Assembly (NCBI GenBank): GCA_020152595.1
Contig: JAIGNY010000345.1
Location: 108,501 to 172,500 of the forward strand
Direction: 5' to 3'
Source of the DNA: Chiridota heheva
Lineage: Eukaryota > Echinodermata > Holothuroidea > Apodida > Chiridotidae
Length of the DNA stretch: 64,000 nucleotides
The notes under the pieces are model-generated. The model was not told the DNA's origin and did no database searches. It worked only from the letters and a program-made list of their open reading frames with translations. The first letter of the stretch is position 1, and each line of letters opens with the position of its first letter. Below are positions 1-12,200 of this stretch, piece by piece. Position numbers and translations under genes: made by a program.

Positions 1-205
1 ACCTACTTCAAGCTGTCTAGAAGACATCACCTCTTGGTATGTGAAATAGCACAAAAGTGATGATAACATTCAGTAGGCTTACGGTCTTACTACTTTGCAG
101 ATTGCACACTGGAATTTGCAGATTGAAACTTGCAGACTAGTACTTCCAAAATGCAAACACTATTGAGCAGAGAGAGGGCAACTTTTCCTATACTCTCTCT
201 GTTTA

Positions 206-620
206 ATTTTAAAATTCCAACCCTTCTTCAACAATTGCCATTGCACCCTTACAGTCCATCAAGTTCTCATTTCTTGCCCCCAGTACAACCTTCCAAGAGC
301 TTCCCTCGCTCCCCACAACTCAATTGCTGAGTTTTTCCAGAAAAACCATCCAGATAAAATTATCTCCTTCCATCATCATGCTTCCCTCTACAGCCATATT
401 TAGTTCTCCTCTCCCACCCCTCTCTCTTCTTTTTTCCTTTTTTTCTTCACCCATGCACCTCCTCTCTTGATCTCAGTTTTCTGACTTTTAGTTCTTGTAT
501 TTCTCTCAATTTCCCCCTGCTTTCTTTCCTTCCTACCTCTAGAATGATCTAACCTCTCAGGCACAATTTGACCCTTGTTGTTGTGGTGCTGTTAAACCCT
601 CAACAAACAAACAAACACTA
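206..620 (+). mobile_element. I-clade-like LINE, 3' fragment (copy 1)
   Basis: This sequence is nearly the same as the end of the large LINE at 28936-31655, including TCCCTCGCTCCCCACAACTC, CAATTTGACCCTTGTTGTTG and the terminal (CAAA)n run. It is 5'-truncated within the C-terminal cysteine-motif region, so nothing functional remains. Confidence 0.85.
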
Positions 621-934
621 TTTAAGGATGGCCTCAACACTGAATTTACAAAAAATATATCAAAGGTTCTTACTTCTATTTTTGAAAAGCAAAGAAGACT
701 ATCATTAATGCAAATACTTTCCTCCTTATGTACTGCTGCGCATATGAAATTATAATAATAATAATAGTAATGATAATAATAATAATAATGATAATTATAA
801 TAATAATAATAATAATTGGTTTTAAAGGTTTAGGGATGTGTAGAGGCAAAATAGCCAACTTGCATCAAATCTGTTAAACATGAAAGTAGTACAATATTTC
901 CACAAAATTGGTTGAAAATTGACAGCTTAAAAAA

Positions 935-1735
935 ATAATTCGTCCTCACTGGCATCCTGAACATGCTCTGGCCCAACCCTCTCATTCTACAAATCCTCAA
1001 CAAACTCCACACTCTTTCCTCCCTAGGAAAGAAAATTCTCTTTTTCTGGATTCCCAGCAATGTCAGCATCCCTGGCAACGAAAGAGCTGACAGGGCCGCC
1101 ATCAAAGCTCTGTGAAATAACTTCTTTCCTATTCCTATTCCACACTCAGACCTCCGTCTCTCCATCTCCAACTACACCAACAAGATACAGCAAAACTCCT
1201 GGAATTACGAAACCAGTAATAAACTTTACACCATCAAACCCTAAGTCGGGACCAACTTCCTTTTGCATAGTCACAACCTCAGGGAACACATCATTGTTAC
1301 CCGCATTTGCCTCGACCACTCTCTTACTCACTCCTATCTCTTATCCAGCTCCCCTGCCCCTCTCTGCCCCACTTGCAATTTTCTTAACCTGTCCCCTCTA
1401 CCAGAACTCCAGATCTCTTCTCTCCTCACTCTCCTCAATCTCGGACCTATTCGAAAACAATCCTTCCTCAAACATCATCAACTTCCTCCGCAACAACAAC
1501 CTCTTCCACCACATATAATCTCCTCCCCTGCTCCCCTTCTACACCTAACCTTACACCCCTCTTTCTTTTCACCTAGTTTTGTTCCCCCACATTCAGCTTT
1601 TCCCCTTTATCTCCCTTACAAACCTTCCATCTCCTCACTATCCTTACTCTTGCACCATTATTTATCAACTCCCTCTTGGCATATTTGACTCTGACTGTTG
1701 CAGTGCCATTAAAATATCAACAAACCAAACCTTAA
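935..1735 (+). mobile_element. I-clade-like LINE, divergent RNase H / 3' fragment (copy 2)
   Basis: One frame encodes FFWIPSNVSIPGNERADRAA, the C-terminal end of a retrotransposon RNase H. C/T-rich sequence follows, then a tail (TGCAGTGCCATTAAAATATC, then AACAAACCAAAC) related to but clearly different from the copy at 28936-31655. It is therefore an older or different subfamily. Confidence 0.8.
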
Positions 1736-1995
1736 AAAAATTTAGGCATATGTGATATTCTTTTAATTTGTGTTGTATGATTGGGTGACTTTGGTGTTAT
1801 TTTTTTATCAAAATACTTTGTTTGTTTAAGTTGTTTACCCTTATTATTTGAGAGGATGCAGTCTTTAACCAGGGAGTTGGAATAACATAATAATATTCCA
1901 ACTCTCTGCTTTAACGTAGCCCCTATCAAGCAGAAATAGTCTTCCTCATCATTTTCAGTAAATTATGATTTTGGAAAGAAACTTAGCAAATTGCC

Positions 1996-2945
1996 TGCAG
2001 TGGTTAAGGAATCATGCTTGTATGTGAAAGGTACTATGTTCGACTCCTGCCGCAAGTACTGCATTGTCTTTTAAGCAAGACACTTTACTATTTCCAGTCA
2101 ACCCTAGGCACTTGCGTTTACTTTGTGGTCGCCAACTCAGAAAAAAAGTGGTGTCCATTTTCCTTCATTTCCAAAATTTTGATTCTCAAAATTGTACAAA
2201 AACCTGTTTTAGATTATAATTTAGAGTGAAAAAAAACCTCTTCTTTCTCAGACTGTTTTCCTGCATAAATAATTAACTTCATACATTAATGTCAACTTAA
2301 AAAAACAAAAATTAGCAAGAATAATGACATTTCCACATTCTTTCCGAGACTGTTTTCCTACATAAATAATTAACTTCATACATTAATGAATGACAACTCT
2401 TTTTAATTTTTTATCTAAAATATTGACATTATTTCCACTTTCTTTTCCAGACTGTTTTCCTGCATAAATAATTAACTTCATACCATAATGACAACTCTTT
2501 TTAATTTTTTAGCTAAAATATTGACATTATTTCCACTTTATTCTCATAAGTGTCTTTAGAACTCCTTCAACTCTATCTTACGCTGCAACCCTTGTGCAAT
2601 CGAAGTAAACATTACGTCACACTCACGGTCGATCTTAAAACATGATATCGTAGATATTGTATTGGCGCTATGGGGCTTGTGGGGAAAACATTACGGTGTA
2701 AAAACTCAGTAAAGAATAAAGGTAGTTCATGCTCCTAAAATATTGTCAGTACATTTCTTACTCAAAGAAACTGGGGATTAAATCAACTTTTTTTTTTCAA
2801 TTTTTTGGTCGCCAAGACTTGTCAAAGGTTGGCTCTAGTCAACTCAGCTGTAAAATGAGTACCTGCATTGCTGGGGAGTTAACTTGTGATGGACTGGCAT
2901 CCCGTCAAGGAGGTGCCATGTGCCCAATTGGCCGAATAACTCGTA
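1996..2945 (+). mobile_element. tRNA-derived SINE split by an insertion
   Basis: The head at 1996-2102 has a box-A-like GTGGTTAAGG and a box-B-like TGTTCGACTCC. The body resumes at 2837-2945 (CAACTCAGCTG...ATGAGTACCTG) and matches the minus-strand copy at 6470-6745, where head and body are continuous. Between them, 2103-2836 is extra sequence bracketed by the direct repeat AGTCAAC (2096-2102 and 2837-2843). An inner 10-bp repeat, TGGTCGCCAA, lies at 2126-2135 and 2806-2815. Confidence 0.7.
2249..2540 (+). repeat. Three-copy ~100-bp tandem repeat inside the SINE insertion
   Basis: The segment GACTGTTTTCCTGCATAAAT, followed by AATTAACTTCATAC, starts near 2252, 2348 and 2452, each time with an ATTAATGACA-like stretch after it. 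The unit lengths are about 96 and 104 bp. Confidence 0.8.
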
Positions 2946-3169
2946 TGGATTTAACAGTCTTTTACATAACCCCTATCTAACAGAAACTGTCTTTCTCGTC
3001 AATTTCAGTAATTGAGATTTTGGAAAGAAACTAGGTGAACTCACATTTACAAGTTTCTTTATATTTTTTTGAGTGTGAGTAATGTGGAGGAAGCTAAAGT
3101 AAATGCATGCTGTTGAATTGTATTGAATTGAATTGAATTCATGGTAGCAATTGACTGTTCCTCTTTCAG

Positions 3170-3245
3170 CACAAAGACCAATACTCAAGAACAAAGTGCA
3201 TGGCAGAACAGCTAGTGATTGCTTCAAATGGAAAGAGAACAAAAG
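3170..3245 (+). CDS. SDR42E1: SDR42E1-like exon with the YxxxK active site
   Basis: The acceptor CTCTTTCAG ends at 3169 and the donor AG/GTAACT begins at 3246. The exon encodes HKDQYSRTKCMAEQL followed by VIASNGKRTK, and ends in phase 1. YSRTK supplies the catalytic Tyr and Lys of the SDR fold. The first base of the next codon (G) joins AT of the next exon to give Asp. Confidence 0.85.
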
Positions 3246-6200
3246 GTAACTATCACAGGAATATTCCATTTATATGATAGAGTTATTTATATGATTGGTT
3301 TTCCATCCAGCAGAGAATCAATTTCAAGATCATGCTGCATGTGTACAACTGCATTAAAAAAAAAATGCGCCTTCATACCTTTTAGATTTGCTGCATATTT
3401 ATGAGCCTGGACGCGTTGGTCTAAGATCCAACAAGGATGTCATTCGCCTTGTGGTGCCAAAAAGTAACCGTGTCAGCGGGGACTGCACCTTTTCTGTCCT
3501 GGAACCACGTTTGTGAAATAATCTACCTATTGCAATCCGTCAGGCTCAAACTGTTTATACTTTTAAGAAGGCCCTTAAGACTCATCTTTTTCCTACTGAT
3601 TAAGTTTTATGCTGTCTATAATATTTAATTTTTTGTTTTATTTAACTAGTTTTTGTATTATCATTTTTTTTAAAACAATTCTTTTATGCTTTTATATTGT
3701 CCTGCAAATGTTTTTAAAAAATTTGATATTGTATATTAAGAGTTTGTCTATGTATTATCAATTTTATTGTAAAGCGCTTGATCCACGGAAGGCGTGTTCA
3801 ATAATAATAATAATAATGATAGAGAACTATCAAAAAACAAAATGGTGAAACAATCATGTTGATATTTCATTCTGTTTTGGAGTTATTGCACTTCAGAGAT
3901 TTACCAGTGTTTTGAAAAGTGACCTTACAGTGTAAATTGATCCAAGATATGTACTGTATTTCTATCAAATGAAACAGTTTTTTGGTTCTGATGCGATAGC
4001 ATCAGGAACCTATGGTGTGTGTGTGTATGTGTGTGTGTGATGGCCAGCTCGTAAACGTGATATCTCAAGAACGATATGCTGGATTTATGTCATATGTGGT
4101 ACACAGATAGCCCATGGTCCGTAGATTTTCCCTATTGTTTTTGATGTTGATGTCATGCATATTAATGAGTAGGCGGGGCTTAATGTAAAACTCTTAAAAT
4201 GTTTATATTTTAACAATCACATGTATGTTTTGTTTCATATTTGGTATAATTATGATGTTAGCTGGTGTGTACATGTTCATGATGTAAAAATGTTTATTTT
4301 ATCAATATGTATAGTGGGCAGGGCTAAATATAATTTTGCTGAAAAGAGCTGTAAACACGGTATCTCAAGAATGGTAAACTAAATGCATGTCATATTTGGT
4401 ACACAGATAGCCCATGGTCCGTAGATGCATGCCCTATTGTTTTTGATGGTGATGTCGTGCATATTTAATGAGTATAGGCGGGGCTTAATGTAAAAATCTT
4501 GAAATGTTCATATTTTAACAACCTGCATGTCTGTTGTGTTTCCTATTCAGTATAATTATGATGTTAGCTATATGTACATGATGTAAAAACGTAGATTTTT
4601 CATTAATGTGCATAGTAGGCAGGGCTTAATATGATTTTGCTGAAAAGAGCTTGTAAGCACAGTATTTCAAGAATGGTAAACTGGATTTACATCATGTGTG
4701 GTACACAGATAGCTCATGGTCTGTAGATGTGCCCTAATGTTTTTGGTGGGATATTATTCATATTAAGAAGGCGGGGCTTAATATAAAAATCATGAAATGC
4801 TCTTGTTTTGACAATCACATGTCTGTTTTGTTTCATATTTGTTATAGTAATGATGTTAGCTAGTGTGTAGGTGTTCATTGTATAGAAACGTTGACTTCTA
4901 TTAATGTGCTTAGTGGGCGGGGCTTAATATGATTTTGTAAACAAAAAGCTTGAAGCGTTTTGGGTGCCCCATCTTTGACTCCCCCATCTTTGACTCCACT
5001 TCGCAAGCACGTTTTCAAAAAAGTACTGATAGAGTAAGGGTTGATAGGCCTAAGCCTTGGGCGGTGCTTAAATTGAAAATTGTGAAAAAGTGATAAATGA
5101 GCAGCTATATGTCCATTCTGCTTCATATTGGGCATGATGATAATATTGTTGATTATTGTGTACCTGCTTATGTTATCAACAGATGTCATGAATATGCATG
5201 GTAGGCATGGCTAAATGTGAAAGTGCTAAATGATGTAAACACCGTACTGTATTTCATGAACGGTATGTAGGATTTATGTCATACGTCGTACACAGGTGGA
5301 TCATGGTCTGTACAATAGTTTTAAAATTGTGATAGTGATGTCATGAATATTAATGAGTTTGCGGGACTTACTGACAAATTCTTGAAGTAGGATAAATGAC
5401 CAACCGCTTTTACATCATACTTGCTTTGATTATGCGGTTGTTAATATTGTACAAATGCTAATGTCAACATTTTGATTAATCTGCATGGTGGATGTGGCTT
5501 TATGAATAAATATCATGGAACAAATATTTCTTGATAGATATGACAGGTAATACAAATTTTGCAAATCAATCAGCTTATGAAAAAAAGCATCGGACCACAA
5601 AACCTTTTGGTTTTGGTTCTTTCATTTGTAATGTACATGAGCAGATGGGAATGTTCTTGTAAAGTGCAATGCTTGTTGTGTCCCATCTCAATAATTAAAT
5701 AAAAAATGTTTCCAATACTTTAGAAAAAAGACAATTCAATTTCAAAGAAATATAGTTATTTTTCTTGGATCTGCAATTATGACATCACACTGTACACTGC
5801 AAGGTCACTTTTTAACACACTTGTGAAATATTTAAAATGCAATAACTCCAAAATGGGATAAGATATCAACATGGTTTCTTGAATAATTTGTTTCTTTCAT
5901 AGTCCTCTGTCATGTACAGGAAAATAAGAAATTCAAGGCAATATTCCTTTAATCTTTTTACTATTCAAACAATCAAATGGAAACTGTTAAAAATATATTG
6001 TATATACATGTAATAAACTGCTTATAGAGAAAATTTACAAGTTGATAATCAACGATATGATTGCACATACTGTAAGTACTAAAGTAAAAGCAATGTAAAA
6101 TGGCAAGAAATTTGGTATAAATCATTTGCAGAAGTGAAGCATCCCATGTAATATTTCAAAAGTACTTTGCTAATCAATTCAATGATGAAATATTTTACAA

Positions 6201-9200
6201 AGTTTTTGAAAATTGTTTTTGAAAGCTTTTGTGATGTTGCTTACAGTTACTGATGTACCTGAACAATAGTGTACAAGTCAGTGTTTCAGTCATTGTTTAC
6301 CTCTAAATCTATTTATGATTCAATTTTATAGATGGCAGTATATTACGAACATGTGCTGTGCGGGCTGTAGCTATTTATGGAAGAGGGGAGCAACGACAAG
6401 CTCCAAGCATTGTGGTGAGTTTATACAGTGACTGAAAAATCACTCACCCGACTATTACAAAATTTAAATCCATACTGAAGCCTTGAAGTCCCATCAGGCC
6501 GGTACTTATCCCTGGTTTCCTTGGTGTAAGCGGATGAGAGCACATGACTCCCCTTGGATGGGAAGCCTGTCCATTGCAGGTCAACTTCCCAACAGTGCTG
6601 GTACTCATTTTCAGCTGAGTGGACTGAAGCAAGTAGATAATCTTGCTCAAGGACACAATGCAGCACTCACAGCTGGAGTTGAACCTGTTACTTGTTGCAT
6701 ACGACCATGACACTTTAATCACTGAGCCACTGTACCTCTCCACTGTGGGAGGGAGGGGGGGGAGGGGGAAATCAAATACCATTCCCATCAGATAGTTTTG
6801 GTGATCTGCATGGTGGCCAAATATTTTGAAGTGGAATTTGCATTGCACCAATACAAATCTGTCTTTAGACAGACAAGATGATTTTGCTCCCCCCTTACAA
6901 CCAAAAACGCAGAGGTCAATGCTCAATCACAACCTCTCTTAGACTACTCGACTCTATCCAGAATAAAGCACTGTGCATCATTGAGGTGACTGAACAAGAG
7001 GCAAGACTCCACTCTTCACCATAGACGTCAAGTTGCCGCGACAACTGTTCTTTACAAGATGCACACAAGCTTTTGCCCTCCAGATCTGAAGGCGGTGCTT
7101 CCTCAGCCATTTCAAATTAGATGAAGAACCCACTCCAGTCTGTCTATGCCAACTCATGCACTCACTGAACCTGTCTCAAGAACCTATTCCACTGGCAGGA
7201 GTTTCATCCACACTGCAGTCCAAGCTTGGAACAGTCTCCCAGACTGTGATTGGAGAGATTCAAGACAAAGAGGCCGAGTCATTCAAGACCTGGGTGCATC
7301 ATTATCTTCTCTCAGCACCATAGTTAGTAGATTATTTCCTAAGCCGCTGTAAACCATTGATTTGACAATGAGGACATCTCTTATTATGTCTTGTTGCCTT
7401 TGCTTGTGTTTGACCTGGTCATACCTAATGTGCTATTGTTCACCTCACATTTTTTGAAAAAAAAGGAAAAGAAAATTTGTATTTCATGTTGATTTGACGG
7501 ACCCTGAGTTGATCTCATCTGAATGTATATTTTATACTCGTCATAAGGTTGTCAGATGTAGTTGAGTGATATCACTCAGTTGAAATTACAAATACCTTTG
7601 TCCTTTTCATATCTAAGCTATCTAAATATCTATTTTTTGATTTTGTTTAGAAGTTCTTATTAAACAATTCTTTTGTCTCCATAGCAAGTGTTAGAGTATG
7701 GTGTATTCCTAGCAAAATTTGGGAGTGATGATGTACTGACTTCTAGAGTACATATAGATAATCTTACCAATGGACATTTGCTTGCTGCCGATGCTCTTGC
7801 AGAACACAAAAACCACATCGCTGTAAGTAATTGAAATATTTGACACAAATTATATTCCAAACAATTCAAAAGGATGCTCTCCACATGTATTTATACATAT
7901 ATATCTTATTTTTCTAAAAGTTGGATTGTCTGCAAATACTTTATTCCCACTAAAACTCCTGCCAATCTTCATTTTGTGTTACTTCTTTACGAGTATCTCT
8001 AAATCACTAACTCCCACCTCCTTATTGGCTCCCCCAACCCCTCTGCAATAATTGCCATTGCACCCTCACAATTCATCACGTTCTCCTGGCTTGCCCCCTG
8101 TACAACCCTCCCAGGGCTTCCCTCGCTCCCCACAACTCAATTGCTGAGTTCTTCCAAAAAAATCCTCCGGATACAATTTTCTCCTTCCTTGATCATGCCT
8201 CCCTCTACAACCATATTTAATTCTCCTCTTCCACCCCCTCTCTACTTTCTTTTTGTTTTAATCATGCACCTCTTCTCTCGATTCCAGCTTTCTGACCTTT
8301 TATTCTTGAATTTCTCTTATTCTCTCCCTGTTTCCTTTCCTTCCTACCTCTAGAATGATCTGACCTCTCAGGCACAATTTGACCTTTGTTGTTGTGGTGC
8401 CGTTAAGCCCTTATCAAACAACAAACAAACAAACCAACCTCTAAATCAAATTGATCTTATTACCTCTACCAATGTAGTTGGATTGAGGTTATATTTTAGC
8501 CCATGTTTGTTTGTCTGTCTTTCATCAACATATATCAAAAACAAATCATTGAATTTTGATTAAATTTGATTATGTGGTTTTGTACTGCTTAAGGAAGAAG
8601 TGATTAAAATTTAGGACATATTGGAATAGGGAAAGGGCAGAAATGGAAGGGTGGAGATATATCAATGTGAGACCTGTCAAGACTTAGTTGAAAATTTTCA
8701 ATGGAATATGCTGAACAAAAATTCTTGATATCAAGGGTGTAGCTAGTGGGGGGTGGGTGTTCCCCCTCCCCATTAATCCTCATTAAATCGGTCTGTCGGC
8801 AAATCATCAGACCTGTCGGCAAATCAACACAGGTTGAGGTTCAAGAGGCAAAAAAATATGATAAAATCAAATCTAATCACATCGGCAAATGCCAACACAA
8901 ACAAAAATTGACAAATTTTGAAGCTTTAAGGTTCAAGAGGGAAAAAAAGTTTAATAAATCAACATTTTATTACATCAGCAAATGCCAACACAAACAAAAA
9001 CCTACAAATTTTGAAGCTCATTGCAGGGATTCCAAGGTTTCGCCCCTGACCCCAAAGTAAACTACCCTCATATAGCATTATTTTGAATATCCTCATATAT
9101 GCTTTACTGAAATTTCCGTATTATTGTAAGCCCACTTTAGACATCAAAATCAAGGAATATCCAGAGCTTCTGAGGGCTTTGTCCCATAGCCTCTTACCAG

Positions 9201-12200
9201 GGCTTCATCCCTAATTGATTTTGATTTAAATAAAATTATTTTCATTAAATTGAACATTTAAAAAATGCATGTGTCCACATGTAAACTCTATTATTAAACT
9301 TGTATTAGTTTTGAAGTCATTCGTGGCATCAAATTCACAGGATCTTCAGAGCTTCTGGGCTTAGCCCCTTGACCCTTACCAGGGCTTCGTCCCTGACTGA
9401 TTTTAACTTAGAAATAAAAAGATAATCTTCCAAAAATGCATGTCTTCATGTTTACGTCATTGAAATTGTTGTATATTTCTAAGCCATTTGGGGGCATCAA
9501 AATCATAGAATTTTCAGAGCTTGCGAGGCTTCTCCCCCTGGACCCCTACCAGGGCTTTGCCCCTGATTGATTTTGATTTAAACAAAATTCTTTTCATCAA
9601 TTGAACAGTTGAAAATACATGTGTTTACATGTAAACTTCATTGAAATTTTTGTATTATTCTTAAAGTCATTTGGGGCATCAAATTCACAGAATCTTTAGA
9701 GCTTCCGGGGCTTTGCCCCTGAACCCCTACTAGTGCTTTGCCCCTGACTGATTTTAACTTTAAAAAAATATAAAATCTTCTTTTCATCAATTGAAGTGAC
9801 GAAAATGCATGTCCTCATGTTAACTTCATTGAAATTGTTCTATAGATTTTAGCCATTTTTGGGCATCAAAATCACAACATTTTAAGAGCTTAACAGGGCT
9901 TCACCCCAGGGTCCTTATACGGGCCATTGAACCCCATGGTATCATACGCATTCTTTGTGTGTGTGGTGCCGCCTATGGCGGTACATCATGTTACCAAAGG
10001 CGATATTTTGTTGGCAAAAATCACATCTACACCCCTCATTCAATAACCTCTAGCTACGCCCCTGCTTGCTATGAATAGAAATCCAAACAATCAATTTTCT
10101 GGACTAGAAGAAATCAAAACAATTGGTTTCCGGCATGATAGGAAAATGATGGAATGTGAATCTTGCCTGAAAGGAACTCAAAACAATGAATGCTTAGCAT
10201 GAATAAAACTTAAAACAATGAAATGACTGTGGGAAAAATCACTGTGTTTACAATGCAGATGGCAAAACAGATCAAAAGTGGGAAAGAGATTGTTTGAGGA
10301 ATGACATATAGGAAATATTAGGCATGTCGGAATTGCCACATTCTACAGAGTGCTAAAATTATAGTTATGATCTGTTTTTACAGGAAAAATGATATACCAA
10401 TCAATAAATGCTTTGAATCATCAACAGACAATGAGTTTTCTTTTACATTAATTTTAGTGAATTCATAAAATTGGTTATGAATATCTTTTACATGAAATAG
10501 TGTTAATGAATATGCTAACATATTCAGTGCTGGAAGTTAAAAAAACTTTAAAAAAAATATGAAATAAAAAAATCGTAGTGAGAATTTAGCCTTAAAGTTA
10601 GACCCTGCAATTTTGAATTGGAACGCATTGAAATTTTAAAACAATTTTATATAGCTACAAAAGGTGTTTTTGGTAATTTTCCTGTTGAGCCTTAAATTCT
10701 GAGTAAAACAGTTGTAAATTTGTGAAATTGAATTGATCTCTAAAGTAATAACTGATCAAAACTTGAATATTTTCATAAAAGTTGGTGTCTCCTTAGAGAA
10801 AAATCTAGCCCATTCTTTCAAGTCAGAGTATTGGTTTGACAAGCGATTAGTCCCAAGTTTGATTCCCAAAGGGTCCTCAACCAGTGCTTCACAACTGGTT
10901 TATCAAATGATCATCTCTTCATTAGCTGGTCCTGTCCTTAAAAAAATAAACACTCAGACCTGATGTCAAAGTTAAGCAGATCGGGCCAGACATTTCCCTA
11001 TCATTTTTTTATCTTTTTCCTTATTTTGAAACCACAAGCAATTAAGCTCAGGTTCCACTCGCTAAAAATATTCCAGACACCATTTACTCAAATTACACCC
11101 ACATGTTTAAAGATAATTGCACACAGTAGATACAGTTCATAAAAGTTCACACAGTAGTTGTAACTAGTTCTGGCAATAAGGGAACCATTGTTTTCTTTGA
11201 TAACCCTATCAGTTAAACTGACTCTTTAATTAAACAAGGTGTTTCATTACATGCATGCCATATGAACTGTCAATCATTTAGCAAGAGGTTTATTTTAGGT
11301 GGAATAATTGGTTATATTAGTCACAATATTTAGGTTTGTGGTTTGGACTGGCTGGAACAGAATTTTAAGGAGAGCCACAGCTAATGTTACAACCTTAGCT
11401 GTTGAGAAAGGGATATGAATTACTTACCTTTCATGAATCCTGGCTTACCTTTGATCTCTTCTAGGCTGGAGAAGCTTACCTTATCACAGACAAAGAGCCC
11501 AAGAACCAGTTTATATGGATGTCACAACTGGTAGAGGGGCTTGGTTACTCTATGCCCAAAATATCTATTCCCATCTGGTTTATTCTAATGCTCGGTAAGT
11601 TATTATTTTCTATTATAGGTGACTAGTTTTGACTAATAGTTACTGAATAGCTTTTTTTGTGTGTATTTCTCTTCATACAGAGATGATTATTTTATTTTTC
11701 TGAACAACCAAGTCACTATGCTTTAATAGTAGGCACAGACGATAGGGGGAAATGCCCACTACCTCCCCTAGTGCTGAAAAATCAATGGATATTTTTGGCC
11801 AATAAATGCGTAAAATAAAAAAAGAAGATAAATGGTTGCCTTAAATTTGTTAATAAGTTGCCAATTTTCTTGCGAAAATTAAACAAAAATCATAAAAGAC
11901 AGAAAATTGTATTTGACCTGTACAATCTGGACCCTTAGAAAATTTTGATCCTCTACACCAATGCCTTGAACAACCCTACCCCTTCCTGGGGGTATACTGA
12001 ATTTCTTCCTATAAGAGCAATAGGTTCAATACCTTCTAGATACCAAAACTGTATGCCAGAATCTGGGCCTACATTTTAACTAAGGAATATTTCCTTAATT
12101 GATTTAGATTTTGTGTGATTTCTTCACCATTTTGTTTGTTCTGAAGTATTCTTTCACTTGCCTGACCTATGAACTAATCAGATTTGTTTAAGCCACAAAT

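Larger units (their letters stand above)
3816..5955. mobile_element. Long-TIR MITE (copy A) carrying a tandem-repeat element inside
   Basis: The left arm (3816-3975: ATGATAGAGAACTATCAAAA, TTTTGGAGTTATTGCACTTC) and the right arm (5690-5955) are inverted copies of each other. They match both arms of the intact copy at 43287-43838. The middle is replaced by the ~300-bp tandem-repeat element at 3977-5640. The left end is cut at the (AAT)n tail of the neighbouring LINE. Confidence 0.72.

Noticed and set aside
1..3169. N-terminal Rossmann (GxxGxxG) exon of the SDR42E1-like gene
   Set aside because: No segment on the plus strand gives TGGxGxxG-like residues with splice sites; the region is LINE and SINE debris.
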